Of a stretch of 64,000 bases of DNA, positions 1 through 11,985 are shown in pieces. The stretch comes from Acephala macrosclerotiorum (taxonomy: Eukaryota; Ascomycota; Leotiomycetes; Helotiales; Mollisiaceae). The notes under the pieces were generated by a model. That model did no database searches. It was not told the origin of the DNA and saw only the letters and a program-made list of their open reading frames with translations. How positions within the stretch are numbered: the stretch's first letter is position 1; each line of letters starts with the position of its first letter. A program made the position numbers and the translations under genes. The stretch lies in contig MU119214.1 of assembly GCA_014904845.1 (NCBI GenBank), positions 248,001-312,000 of the forward strand, read 5' to 3'.

Positions 1-1438
1 ATTGGTAACGCAGCCAATTGACCCAACATCGGAGCAGCTTCCATCGCCATCTCAATTACTTGGTCGAATCCTGATCAAGGTCAAGAAGCCTCGAATGTTC
101 GAAGACGCTGTAGTCATGGAGCAAACAGTTGGACGAAATCGTGGCAACAGTCTCAATTCCCCTCTCGTCCGACCTCTGCAACTCGACAATTCCACAGTTT
201 CTGCCGGCCTTTTGCCGCCAAGCCCGTATATACGAGCGAATAGGGTCATGACCCGCAGTCAATTGAAATATTCCGGAAGCGAAGGCCAAGATAGCCTGAG
301 CAGCAGTACGAGCGACAGCGAAAGCCTTACAGAAGACATCGCACGAGCAAGAGACAGCAGTCGCAAAAACAAGACGAGTAACATTATCAAGGTCCTCGGA
401 GAGCTTGGTATTTATAGTGTTGGTTTGAAGTTCCACGGCTTCGATACTCCCGAAAGTAAGACCTACAACCATGTCTTCTCGTTTATGGAGAACACGTTCG
501 ACAAGAATAGCAGAACTCAGGACGACAAACGTACCATCACTCGCCACAATATGCGCTACATGATGCGAGTCTATCCCAACGGATGGCGTGTTGCTTCCAC
601 CAATTTTGATCCGCTCAAGTATTGGCGTCGCTCTGTACAGATGGTTGCCTTGAACTGGCAGACATATGACCTTGGAATGCAGATGAACGACGCGATGTTC
701 GCTGCCGGTACCGACCAATCAGGCTATGTTCTCAAACCAAGCGAAATCAGAGAGATCAAGATGCTCCCTACTGTTCCCGAGGAAGCCGGTGAAGGCCACG
801 TCAAGAGAGAGCGCAAGAATGTGACATTCTCGATCGAGGTCAAGTCGGCACAACAACTCATGCGTCCCAAGGGTCTTGCTTCGAACCGTACCGTCGATCC
901 CTATGTTGAAGTCGAAGTCTATCACGCAGATGATAAGACTAAGGAGAACAAGGGCGTCGTTGGCGAAGGCGGTCTTGATGCTTCAGGCAAGGACGGATCA
1001 TCTGGCCTGGGTACTCCTCATAGGAGACGAACTCAAATCGTTCGGGAGAATGGATTCAACCCAATGTTTGACAAAGAGTTCAAGTTCACTCTCACAACCA
1101 AGCATCCCGAATTGGTGTTCGTCCGCTGGACGGTCCGATGCTCTTCAGATGGACACAATTACAATGAGAAAGGACTACCTCTTGCGACTTATACTGCTAA
1201 ACTGGTTAGTCTTAAACAAGGGTATCGAACTCTTCCCCTCTTCGACAACAACGGCGACCAATTCTTGTTCTCGACTCTCTTCTGCCGAATCAAGATCGAC
1301 CCTGCCACCTCTATCTACGTCAATGGCCCGGAGGCTACCACTACTGACAGTGTTGGAGTCCTCAAAACCATTGGCCGAACCGTTTGGAACCGCACACCCA
1401 TGTCACCAAAATCCTCCACCGATAGCGGTCACCAATAA
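1..1438 (+). CDS. Phosphoinositide-specific phospholipase C, C-terminal part (5' end outside window)
   Basis: The frame is open at the left edge, so this is the last ~478 residues of a larger protein. Residues ~134-250 match the PLC-Y half of the catalytic barrel: the stretch around YSVGLKFHGF, then RHNMRYMMRVYPNGWR, then the MVALNWQTYD and GYVLKP blocks typical of the family. Residues ~270-440 form a C2 domain (VTFSIEVKSAQQL, then DPYVEVEVY), expected to bind calcium and membrane lipid. The EF-hand region and PLC-X box should lie upstream. The enzyme would cleave PIP2 to IP3 and diacylglycerol at membranes. A Ser-rich acidic linker (residues ~90-125) sits before the Y box, as in other PLCs that split X and Y. 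The stop is TAA at 1436-1438. The first codon in the window is not a start. Confidence 0.9.
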   Translation, partial: LVTQPIDPTSEQLPSPSQLLGRILIKVKKPRMFEDAVVMEQTVGRNRGNSLNSPLVRPLQLDNSTVSAGLLPPSPYIRANRVMTRSQLKYSGSEGQDSLSSSTSDSESLTEDIARARDSSRKNKTSNIIKVLGELGIYSVGLKFHGFDTPESKTYNHVFSFMENTFDKNSRTQDDKRTITRHNMRYMMRVYPNGWRVASTNFDPLKYWRRSVQMVALNWQTYDLGMQMNDAMFAAGTDQSGYVLKPSEIREIKMLPTVPEEAGEGHVKRERKNVTFSIEVKSAQQLMRPKGLASNRTVDPYVEVEVYHADDKTKENKGVVGEGGLDASGKDGSSGLGTPHRRRTQIVRENGFNPMFDKEFKFTLTTKHPELVFVRWTVRCSSDGHNYNEKGLPLATYTAKLVSLKQGYRTLPLFDNNGDQFLFSTLFCRIKIDPATSIYVNGPEATTTDSVGVLKTIGRTVWNRTPMSPKSSTDSGHQ

Positions 1439-3326
1439 TCACACTACCCACCACTTTCAATTCATTGTACAAACATTCACCACCATGTATTTCACCCAAC
1501 GTCGACGAACATTGCGACATGTACAAATAAAAATCTTGGATCCGCCCTCTTCAGCGAGTTGCACAGGATCTCATACTTCCTTTTTCATATTTTCAGGCGC
1601 ATCACACAGGAGGACAACGGAACGGGGAATAGCATTCAGAACGGGATCATCATCATATACACAGGAAGGAAACACAAAAGTGGCTCACGCTGCGCTCTGC
1701 ATAAATCGGGTTTCTCACACAGCATGTTTCTTTCGAACAACATACCAACTCAAGTTCACTCATTTTAGCCTCCTTTGTCTACTACCTTGGTTTCAGTTTT
1801 GGATTCGGCAGACCCTTTTTCGATTCGGGCGGACAGGATCCTTTAGTTCTTAGCGTTTGATGGGAAAGGTGTTACTTCAACTGCGCTGCTACCTTACTTC
1901 ATTGGATCATTACTTCGTGGGCGGGTCGCTGAACTGGATTCTTGCCTTACTTGCCTTACATTGCGATGAGCTTTGCCCTTTTACTTGTTTTCCTCTTCCA
2001 TCAACGGCGGTCTGGGCTTGGACCTATGCATTTTCATGTTTGGAGAGGAGATTCTGCGTCACTATGGATTGGTGATAGGAGTTTTTATTTTTTTATTTTA
2101 CTTTGCTGAATCTGGGATGCGAACCGGGAGGCAGGCGTACTTTGGGAGCATTATGGGAATCACACTGGGAAATTTGCATTTTTGGGTGTTATTCGCATGG
2201 GATGAATCGAGCAACATTGCCTGTGTAATAAATCTATGCAATCGCTGAATCGCTGATCAGTCGGGGGAGTTTGCTTTTGCTTCCCTTGTTTTCTGGGTTC
2301 AGCGCGTGCTCGGGATATGAGCTGCGTAACGACAGTCATACATAAGACACCTGATGGGGGAAAGAGTGGAAATTTACTAAGTTCCCTGATGGTGTGGAGA
2401 TGAGTGGGTTGCATTGCGATGGGGAGAGAGGAGAGGGGATGGATGAAGTGATGAAGTGATGAGATGTAGCTGTTGAGAGAGAGCAATGCAAAGACCATCT
2501 CCGAATATTCGTCTTGATTGATACTCTTCAGTGACGTTATAATACTCTGCGAGTCGTTCATATTAACCTACTCAGCAATTCGTTCTAGGTTCAACTAGAA
2601 AAACAATTCCTTTGGATTCGAATTTAAAGAGTAATGGATTAAGTTGGCTAATTGCACTCCGTATATAGGTATACCCGCACTTTGACGTCACCCTCTGGGG
2701 TAACTTTCCGAATTACGTGTTAAGTCTGTTGATACTGCCACTCCATCACAAGTCGCATATTGCTTCTAAGCACACCTTGCCTAGCGCAGATGCCAAGTTC
2801 CTTCCCTTCCTCCCTTCCTCCCTTCCTCCCTTCCTCCCTTCCTCCCTTCCTCCCTTCCTCCCTTCCTCCCTTCCTCCATAACCCTTCCCTTCTAATCATC
2901 TCCTCTTCTCATTTCAATTCATCCAAACTTTTCTTTCCTTCTTTCCATCAGACGAACTTCACTGCCTGCGATGTACTTCTTCCATCTTCCACGATTTCAC
3001 GATGAAAGCCTCCGAGTCCAAGGCAGTTCGCTGGGCGTTCTCATCAGCCTTCTTTCCATGGGTTGATGTCGATTTATTGGTTGGTGGGGAGTGGTTGGTG
3101 AGTGAGTGAGTCGTGACATATGCAGGTGTGTGTTGGGCACGGCATGGCGAGGCTCCGTCCGTCTTCTCTGCGGGTTTTTTGCTGATGATTCTTTCTCGTT
3201 TCTTTTTCTTTTCTTTTGTTTGATTCTGTCGCGATTGTCCCGTAACGTTCTTGGCCTTGATTGTGTCGATTGTATTTGTTTGTTCGAAGTCACAGCCAGC
3301 GTTCGCGTCGCAAAATCGAAGTCCGA
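1439..3326. other. Intergenic: PLC 3' flank and leader of the STAND-type gene
   Basis: I see no supported gene here. Open frames in this stretch have no recognisable domain and no consistent splice structure. Notable content is the pyrimidine octamer array at ~2800-2877 and a T/C-rich stretch at ~3170-3230 before the next gene, which could be its leader. Confidence 0.5.
2800..2877. repeat. Octanucleotide microsatellite (TCCCTTCC)n
   Basis: About nine near-perfect copies of the 8-base unit TCCCTTCC form a pure pyrimidine tract on the + strand. Such homopurine/homopyrimidine arrays vary in length between strains and can sit in promoters; this one lies ~450 bp upstream of the STAND-type gene. 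Confidence 0.9.
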
Positions 3327-5479
3327 ATGGATGGGCTGAGCGCCGCTGCGAGTGGCATCGCTGTCGTGTCGCTCGCGATCCAGTTGGTTGATTCGATACG
3401 TGGTATCCAGCGATTTCTGCGATCGATAGCGGATGCGCCTGAAGAATTGAGTCGTTTGATCGAGTTGTTGGAACAGCTGGAATTGATCCTCGAAGGTGTT
3501 GGGAAGTTGGTCGAAAACCAGCGAACCCAGCAGGGAAGGCTGGACATCGACGTGTCGCCGAGCATCTTAAAGGCTGTTCAGACGTGCCAGAAGACTTTGA
3601 CGAAGCTCGAGGGGCTGATAGCGAAAGTGAAACAAGCTTCAGAAGCTCAGAATCGAGCTGCGAGATCATTTGGTCGCTTTCGATTAGCTTGCAAGAAGGA
3701 AGATGTCGAAGAGTTCGAGGTGCAGCTGCATCGTGCTGTGAGCAATCTGAACCTGGCCATGACTATGAACTTGAGGTATGTTCGTTAATGTACTAGACCT
3801 TGTGATATATTGACATCCTAACCAGTGCGTTTCATTCGGACGGACATCGACTGCTCATAGGTGGAATATCTGCGATGACCCAGGAATTTGCGATCCTCCG
3901 AACAGAAGTTGTTACTAATTGCAGCATTCCGAGAAACGAACAGAGCCCAAGCAATCGAAATCAGCGCTCGAAATATCCTTCTTCCCGATACCCTACCAGT
4001 TCAAAGGTACTTTACCGGGGTGTTTTAGGTACCATCACTGCCATAGTCTACTCAAGGTCCGAGAAATCCGACAACAAAGACCCATATCACCATTCCGATG
4101 CCAGAGATCAAACGACCTATCTTATTATCCCGTCGTTCTTGTCACAATGCATACAGCTGCAATGCAAAAGCTCATTTAGATTTGTTGAGAGAACGGTTCG
4201 AACCTTTCCTGTTCTGCCAGACGATCATGCAGTTTGGAACCTCTGTAGAGAAGGGGCTGTCACAGATATTCAACGCCTCTTTTCCAATCGTGAGATTTCA
4301 CCGTACAGTGTGAGCTCTTGGGGAAGAAGTCTACTTCATGTAAGTTGCTATGCTATCCGACGTCATTGAAGTCTCTCTGATACGCTCATAAGGAAGCTGC
4401 CTATCATTACGCAACTGAGGTATGTGCCCTTCTCTTGCGTGAAGGAGTGGAGGTCAACGTGGTAGATGGATACGGCGAGTAAGCCGTGTTTCTTCTCCCT
4501 CCCTATGATATCTCTGACACGTCGGACCAGTCACATATTTGGCTCATATTTTAATGGCTCAGAAGGCCAAACAAAAGCGGAAAAAACGTATAGATTATTG
4601 GCTTCTGTCGATCAAGACATGGATTTCAGCGAGTTTCAATGCGATTATTTTGATAATTTCGGCAGTTATGCCCGAGTTGAAGAATTTGATTTCCAGGTTC
4701 AACAATGGGTGACGGAAGACAACATCAATCTGTTTACACCCAGTCCCCTCGCTATAGTCACAGAGAGGCTACACGATCTCAACATAGACCAAGCCGAAGT
4801 TCACTTGTGGGAAAACATTGGTTCCTACCTCATCAGCAAAGGAGCCAGTATTTATGGCCATTGGTTACTATCACATATTTTCAGGGGTTCTTTACTCGAT
4901 ATTGCGCTGGATGTTGCCAGAGGTCCTTTCGAATCCGAGGCAGTTGGCGCGAGATTTCTCCACATGCTCAGGGCACTCAAAGTCGACATTCTGGAATTCT
5001 TACGCATAGCACAGCAACATCACTTTGCGTGTAAGCGAGCTTCTAACGTACAACTTCTCACAGAGTATGGCGATCCCTACGATCCTCATTTTCATCATAA
5101 TTATCATAATCGTCAAGATAGGATATTGCAAATCTCCGACACAGAGCCATTTTCCTTGTCCTGGGATTGGTGGGTAGATCCAGAAGGATGCGCGTACGAA
5201 GCTCTTTGCGAATTCCGTCACTTTGGACCACCGAATCAATGTGTCTGCCATGACTATTACTCACCTGAAACCCTCCACAATTGGCCTTACATCTACCCAT
5301 GCTGGATCTACCCTCTCCAAAGACTAGAGCATGGTCTATCTTTGTTGGGTAAACGGGAGGCTATCATGAAACTCTTCCACCAACGTTCCGAACGCCGCTG
5401 GCAGAAGAAGATGACGAAAAAAGCAAAGATAAATGGGACTTACAGAAAGCCCAAGATGCCAGGGACATGGATTGACTAA
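3327..5479 (+). CDS. STAND-type N-terminal domain protein with ankyrin-like segment
   Basis: Proposed exons are 3327-3775, 3826-4339, 4393-4478 and 4531-5479. Introns (50, 53 and 52 nt) start GTATGT, GTAAGT and GTAAGC, all end in AG, and phases agree, giving 665 residues. The first 150 residues (start MDGLSAAASGIAVVSLAIQL) match the hydrophobic, helical N-terminal domain shared by many fungal STAND/NLR-like proteins (PigL_N type). A middle segment has TTYLIIPSFL, then an ankyrin-like run around WGRSLLHEAAYHYATEVC, LLLREGVEVNVVDGYG, split by intron 2. No NACHT/NB-ARC P-loop is visible, so this is not a full NLR. The C-terminal ~300 residues are unrecognised and rich in Trp, Tyr and His. I chose ATG 3327 because the domain begins there; an in-frame upstream codon adds only Arg-rich sequence. 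Function is unknown; the N-terminal domain family is linked to non-self recognition. Confidence 0.75.
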
Positions 5480-6995
5480 CATCTCTCATACCCTTAAAAA
5501 GAGGTATGCAACCCAGCTGCGTGGGCCCGAAATATCCGAAACCAGATCTGACCTGATTCCTAGATGCGATGCTGGTCATAAGATGGAGACATGGAATTGA
5601 CGTAAGAGATCGATGAATGGGCTTGCTACCTCAAGGATATCATTGGGAGTTGAGACGTGAAGAGCAATGGGACCTTAGAAAATGGGATGATTCTAAGCGT
5701 GGTTTTGGATGACATGCTTCACTTCATCTTGGTTACTTCGTTCCTCGATGCCAGTGATGCGTGAAATAGACTGAACTTGAACTGTATCAAGATCGCGAAC
5801 ACGAGCACGAAGTTCAAACTCGAATATTCGGCGTTGCGAAGAACATGGGATGAAAAGTTTGAGGGGGAGAATCTGAGATCTCCACGCTAGAGGACACCCG
5901 TGCTCAACGTGTTAACGCTTCTTCCTCTCCTCTCTCCATCAGCAATGCACAATGGCTGGGTGACTCATTTCGTCCCTTTCCTCCAACTTGATGACGTGTC
6001 TCATATCAAGCTCAAGGAGCCTATATGGGAGCAAATACTCAAGTGCTCTCAATTGACTTTGGTTGAGGCAGCGTCGTGACATCCTCCTCACTTCTTGTTC
6101 GACCATGCTTGCCACATCTCTCTCACTACATGCCAATGAGAGCTCATTGGCTCCTTGCTTGTTGGTCAGATCTTTGCTTTCTCCCTCTCACTTCGCTCCT
6201 TAGTCGCGGTCTGGACCTGGGCCTAGGAAAATGACCCCGCCTCAAAACCTAGCATCAGGGACAAACCGAGACTAGTACAGACTTTGTAAAGCTAGGCATA
6301 ATTTCATCGTCCGTTACTTCTTTGGGGGCGATTTCCAAGATGATTGGGCATTCCAGAGGTTGATATCGGGAAAGTCATAGCCAAGGATACGATGCTCGGA
6401 TGCTTGCATCTCTGGAATCTGGAAATACATCTGTGAGAATCGACATCTGAAGGCGGACCCTCTATTGAAGCAGCAGTTGATAGGATGAATGCATGATGTG
6501 ATGAATGGGTGCCAAGATGCGGTGAGTAGATGCTGTAGCGAATAGTTCGAAGGCGAGTCCCGACGACAGTGACCTGATAGTGGTCAGTCATGCCGTAAAA
6601 AACCCATCCTTTCAGCCGACGAGGACTGAAAAAAAAAACCTCACAAAGATACTTTCTCTTCCTGGGCCCAAGACTTGATAGAAATCTCGATTTAAGTTTA
6701 ATAAAATATACTAACAAACTGTCCGTCCGTCCAGCGGTATTTTCCCCTCTTTCCTATTCTCCACGCTAAAAGACCCAAACCAATGAATAAATATCAAGAA
6801 ACTAGAATCCACCGCAACCCACGCCTATCAAATTATACGTAATCATATCATCATAAGACATGTTCCTCCCTCCCTTGCTTCGATGCTAAAATACTCCTTC
6901 ACCAATGTCCTGTTTGCCATCTTCCCAAACAATAGAATCGAAAATAGAAATTTAAGTCTCTCAATTATCATAAGGAGATACAGAAAAGAGAAGAA
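5480..6995. other. Intergenic, no gene seen
   Basis: This stretch between two convergent genes must hold both 3' ends. The longest open frame (minus, 6304-6717) has no recognisable domain and no good leader. I see no RNA gene or repeat worth naming. Confidence 0.5.
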
Positions 6996-9923
6996 TCAAG
7001 CAGCACCAGAACTAGCAACCCCAAACCCCTTATTATACCTCCTCTCAAAGCCTTGCGAATCATGGGTAAACACCTGATCCATATCCGTAAACGTCCTCGG
7101 AATCCAACTCGGTGCCGAGTCCTCGAATCCCATGTTCCATACCTGACCCGGATCATGCACCGTCACTGTCTCCCCAGTGCATGAAGCTGCTGTAGTAGTG
7201 ACAGGTGGTGATCGGAAGATTTGGTCGTGCAATGCTTGTTCCTGAGGGAGAAAGGATTTCATCGAGTTATCGAGTTGTTGCGCTGCAGTGGTCGGGAATT
7301 CGGATGTGGTGGTGGATGTGGTGGTGGATGTGGAAGCTTTCCAGGGCTGAGAGGAGACTGGGAGTGGTGAGGTCCAGAGGTGATTCTGGGTGTGAGGTGG
7401 GGAAGAGGTTTTCCACATATCATGTGGAGGACTTGTTGTCGAGGCGCTCCAGAGTTGCTCTTGTGGTGGAGAAGTGGTTTGCCAGATTTGTTCATGGGGT
7501 GGTGATGCTGTTTCCCAGGCTTGGTCTTGAGAGGTAGAAGACGTTGCGGCGTTCCAAGTCTGTTCGTGGGGAGGTGTCGTTGATTTCCAAACTTGGTCTT
7601 GAGGGACAGCAGACGTAGGGACGTTCCAGGCGGGTTCATGGGGCGGGGTCGTAGCTTTCCAGACCTGGTCGTGGGGTGGTGAAGTTGTTGTTGTGTTCCA
7701 GATCTGATCCCGTGGGGATGTTGACTTCCAGGTCTGATCCTGTGGAGGCATAGAAGTTGAATTTCTCCACATTTGGTCTCGCGGGGGTGTTGTCGCTGTC
7801 CGGGTCTGATCCTGAGGCGGTGTGGATATCATATTAGTCCAAGGCTGGTCTTGTGTTGCGGAATTTGCAGCTGCTTGCCAAACTTGCTCTGGGGGGGTGG
7901 AGGCTCTGGCGGTCCAGATTTGTTCGTTGGTGAGAGGAGATGCTGTCCACGTCACGCCGTCTTGGGAATGTGGTGGGCTGGGGACCGAGATGACCGCAGA
8001 TGCAACGCCTGAGATGATCTTTACTTGTGTATCGGATGACTGGCAGGTTGTAGGCCGCAAGCTCATTCGTTCACGGGCGATGTAGATGGATGGGTGGATT
8101 AGTTGTGCCTGTTCTGGCGTTAGATAGGAAGCATGATAGAGGGGGGTAGACGTACTTGGAAGAGGATGAGAGCTTGATTAATGCCCATCATCTCTGCAAT
8201 GTGCTTGAGCCTCCCTCGAAGGAAGATACGCTGTGACGATGAAGCAAAATCCGAGCTCGCAGCAGCAAATAACGGCCACATCACAAAGAGACCAGCTAGG
8301 GGCCTTACAGCGGTATAATCAGTGGCTCCACAAGCGAAATTAGATTTGTCCGCCATGGCTCCCTCCCTATCGCGATTCCAGCCAAAGAAATAAGGGACGC
8401 TAGAAACGATATCCTCGATAAGTTGCTGGCATACTCTAGAAGCCGTCGTATATTCTGGCGTAAGTCTGTAGTCCCGTGGATCACCAAGCCAAGCGACGCA
8501 GCGGAGAATAACCGTCCATATGAACAAACGGCATGCACGAACAATGTTGTACTTGTACGCCATCCACAATTCTCCATACGCATCGACTCGGCCGGGATGG
8601 ACGAGAGAGTTGGTCAGATCAGGCACCTCACCATCGATCCAAGCCACGGTCTTGATCGCCCAAGTAACTGGAAGGGCTTTAATCCAATCCATATATTCCT
8701 GGTCGAGTGCCTCTGCCCTTCGGAGCAGCTTTAGAACCTTTTCCACGTTCTCAGCTGTATGTGTCTTCAACGTTGTCGTTTTGTCGTTATCGGCGCGAAG
8801 AGCTGCCATTTTGAGGTTCACTGCCGCGAATGACTGTATGATATCGTCGTAAGCCTGGACGCCCATCCAGTCTACGCCAGGATCAGCTGCTCTTGAATTC
8901 GCTATGCAATGGACTGTCTAGAAGAGATCAGTAATCAATATCGAATCGAAGATTCTCAAATATACCATGTGAGCTCTGACTGCAATGAAGATGTCGCGCC
9001 CTAGGCCTGTGGACCATCTCTCTATTGGGGTCGATTTGATCACAGCTACAGCTCCGTCAAGATGAGAACCCCATCCTCCGACCTTCATCCTTGTTGGCGT
9101 CAATTGCTATCAAGTCGTCAGCGAGGTTTCATTTCATCAGGCAAGGGAGCGTAGTCTGCCTTACCTCAAAAGATGCCATTAACATAACCGAAGCAAGTGT
9201 GGCATCAGATGAAGCTACTTTTGGGTCTTTCAAGGCAGCATTGATTTCCTTCAGTGTTTTGAGGTACCATAAATCGGCTGTAGATTGTAGCCCTTTGGAA
9301 TTCGGCCGTGTACTTAGTGAGGCCAGAGTTACAGCTGAAAAAGCATATACGAGAGAGGTTTGAGGATTCTTCTGCTTCACGAGCGGTAGCACAAAATCCA
9401 GATAGCCTCTCATGGTGCCAGCTTCGGGTATCAGTACAAAATTTGAGAGAAAGTAGCAAGCTGCTTGTTGCTGAATTGGGGTCGTCATATGTGAAGCGAT
9501 GACATTGTGCTGATGTTCATACGGCACAATAGTGCCATTCCGACTTGCTGAGGACACCTGAGAAGTGGTGCTCGACAATGAGCTGCTCCTTGAATGTGAG
9601 CCCATCGAAGTAGTTGGAGTGATGGGTCCATGATAAGATTCGGCGTGGTTGACTGCATTGCTTGGATCTGATTGTTGTTGATTTAGTCGACGATTCAATT
9701 TCTTCTTCGTCGACTTGCTCTCATCACGTAGCTTCAATTCGAAGGCGTCGCGATATCCTGGACATACTCTTTTGCTTTTCTGGCATCGCATACAATGGGG
9801 CTTTCCTTCATCGCACTGAAATTAATCAGTACATTGTCCTTGACACTGGATAATGAGTGTTACCTTGATGCGTCGAGCTCTACACATGTAGCAGCCTCTT
9901 GACGGTTTTCCAGTGTTGACCAT
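6996..9923 (-). CDS. Zn2Cys6 transcription factor with tryptophan-repeat C-terminal tail
   Basis: Exons from the start are 9923-9864, 9815-9165, 9106-8966, 8917-8156 and 8108-6996; introns of 48, 58, 48 and 47 nt have GT-AG ends and consistent phase, giving 908 residues. The zinc cluster has Cys 11, 14, 21, 28, 31 and 38 (CxxCx6Cx6CxxCx6C), with intron 1 just before Cys21. A basic linker follows. Residues ~100-550 fit the fungal regulator middle region, with the conserved run GGWGSHLDGAVAVIK and a LFxAxRxxM-like helix (RDIFIAVRAHM). Residues ~592-794 are an unusual repeat tail with 17 Trp. It lies on the same strand as the reductase and PKS, so pathway control is plausible, but this is inference from position. 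The nuclear DNA-binding role is expected from the family. Confidence 0.85.
7341..7949 (-). repeat. In-gene repeat coding for PPxDQxW-type units
   Basis: Residues ~592-794 of the Zn2Cys6 protein consist of degenerate units of 11 to 15 residues built around PP(H/Q)(D/E)Q(V/I/L/T)W, for example TTPPHEQTW and TSPPHDQVW. Seventeen Trp occur at nearly regular spacing, and one unit has Arg in the Trp position (DQTRT). Spacers are rich in Thr, Ser and Ala. The DNA is itself a degenerate tandem repeat, so copy number can change by slippage. Confidence 0.85.
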
Positions 9924-11985
9924 TTTTGTACCGGTTTACTGAATCAGAGGAGATTGACTTGGGTTGAATGGTGTTGCGATTGGACGTTTTTCAATTTTGA
10001 CGGATGACAACGGGACCTCCTTGACGCGCATGAACCACCAGCTAAAGCGGGAAATTCTTTCGGCTTGGTGTGAACGGATCTTATATGATTGCTAGGGTGC
10101 CAAAGTCACCAGACAAATTCGGGCAGTGCCACCGCCCTGGCAGGGACGCTTGTTTCGATCTAGGTTTGGCAGTACTGCGTATTGTAAGGTTATTTCGACG
10201 TTGAATTGCCCCGATATGAACAGTCTCGGGGTCGGGAGGTCCGGATGAGAACCGAGCACGAATTAGTGGTGCGCTTGAGTTGAGGGACCAGTGTCTGAAT
10301 ATCTCCGCGTTTGAGGTGCCGGGAGTACCCTTCGAGCTCTGATTCAAGGGTGACAGACACGTAACCACCAACACGGGAATAGGTGATCTTATAGGTTTGG
10401 AATCAGGAACGTTCGGCACCACTGCCCATAGTCCTATCTGATCGAATTCGTAACAGTGACACTGAAAAGCAAATATTCGTCGGGAATCGTAAGCGTAAAT
10501 CCACAAATCCCAACGACTGAACTATAGATGGACTTCTTTTTCTCTATAATATGGAGCTGGCGTCATAAAGCTAGGTACCACGCAGCGGTCTGAGACCACA
10601 CCCAAAACACAGGCCAAACGGTGCATCCACTTGACGAGCTCAAGAGGTGCAGGCATTCATGCTTCATTGCTAGGTGCTCGACTATCGAATCAGAAAGAGA
10701 CCATGGTGCCCAAGTGTGGTGCCAAACTCCACGTCCGTGTGAGAAGACGCCATTCCTCAATTGAGGCGAATGGAAGTTCTAGGACAGAAGCATACAGGGA
10801 GGTGGTTGAAAGGATCATGGGCGATGACACTGCCGAGTTACGAAAAAAGAGGCTGGAAGGGATGAAGCCGAGACAACCTGGCAAGACGTCGAAACACTAG
10901 CGTTCACGTGACTGAAACCCTATCCCCGCAATGACAAGGCCCATCACCCCAAGCCTTTTTCAGTTTTTAGTTCCTAACCACATGTGAGAGCTCAAATGCA
11001 CTGGTACCAGCATCTACGAAGTACAGGGCCTTACAATTGCTAAAGATCGCCACTCAGATCACCCAATTATTGACCAGAAAAATCTCTTCTGGACAGGTGA
11101 TTGGGCCGACTACTCGGGTTTTCGATAGTATATATTAAAAGGCCCTGTACTTCGTAAGCGCTGGGGTAAAGTCTCCTTGCATGAAAAGTCGAATTCGGAC
11201 ACGAAAAGTCCGCCTAGTCGCAGAATACGAATTCGATATCAGTGATGACGCCCTTTTCAGCCGTCGCAGCACTCAGCTCAGTGCCGAATGCACCACCCCA
11301 CGGCTTCAGGCCACGTCCGAGCTCTTCGGCCAACATTTGCGCTCTGAACTGCATCCACTCCTGAAACACCATCAACATCCACAAACTCTTTGAGACGGAT
11401 GGTCAGGGTCAAGATCTGGAGGATCCTCGATCTCGTCCCTTCAGGAGTTTGCAAATCATCTTGGCCATGTTATCGTAAGCCTGGAGGTCTCGACGGCAGT
11501 CGCCATTTGGACTTTACGATCTTCAGCCCGATGCCTCTACTCGGTCCATGCGCAGGTGTGATTGCTCCACTGAGGCTGGGTTCAGGGCTATAAAGTCTGC
11601 AAAGACGCGTACAGAATCATCTGATAATGATGTCAATTCTAGAAATCCCAGGATGAGGTTTTGAGGGAGCGCAACGAACCGGCATTTGGAGAGGAAGTGT
11701 CAAATTTCAGCCTGCAAGCTGCTTGTCACGTCAAACCAGGATTACACGGCCCAATCAAGCAGCCTTGGATTATTCATAATTCTATCCCGGACGCCAATCC
11801 CGCACCATTTCAAATATCCTCCTCAATGAGGCTAACACGATAGCAATCAGAGCACGAACGTCCATCAGATTGCGCCTTCATATGTTGACGCTCTCGGATT
11901 CATCAATGCATCTCTCCTTTTGCGGCCTGACGAAACCTTGCCCCGCTTGCCGAACGTCCCCCACCTCACACCCGACTCCGCCACT
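9924..11985. other. Intergenic between regulator and reductase
   Basis: No gene is supported. It contains the divergent upstream region of the regulator, the small TIR element at 11007-11164, and short open frames (for example plus-strand 10631-10900, ending in a basic tail) that I do not recognise. Confidence 0.45.
11007..11164. mobile_element. Candidate 158-bp MITE
   Basis: The left arm begins CCAGCATCTACGAAGTACAG and the right arm, reverse complemented, begins CCAGCGCTTACGAAGTACAG; both continue GGCCTT. The element is flanked on both sides by GGTA, which could be a 4-bp target duplication. The interior has no coding frame. The terminal repeats are visible directly; assignment to a transposon superfamily is not possible from one copy. 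Confidence 0.6.

Noticed and set aside
876..1853. Long plus-strand frame overlapping the phospholipase C end
   Set aside because: It is another frame of the PLC coding region and its 3' flank, with no family resemblance.
10631..10900. Plus-strand 89-codon frame with a basic tail
   Set aside because: Unrecognised and without clear promoter or splice support; could be a relic.
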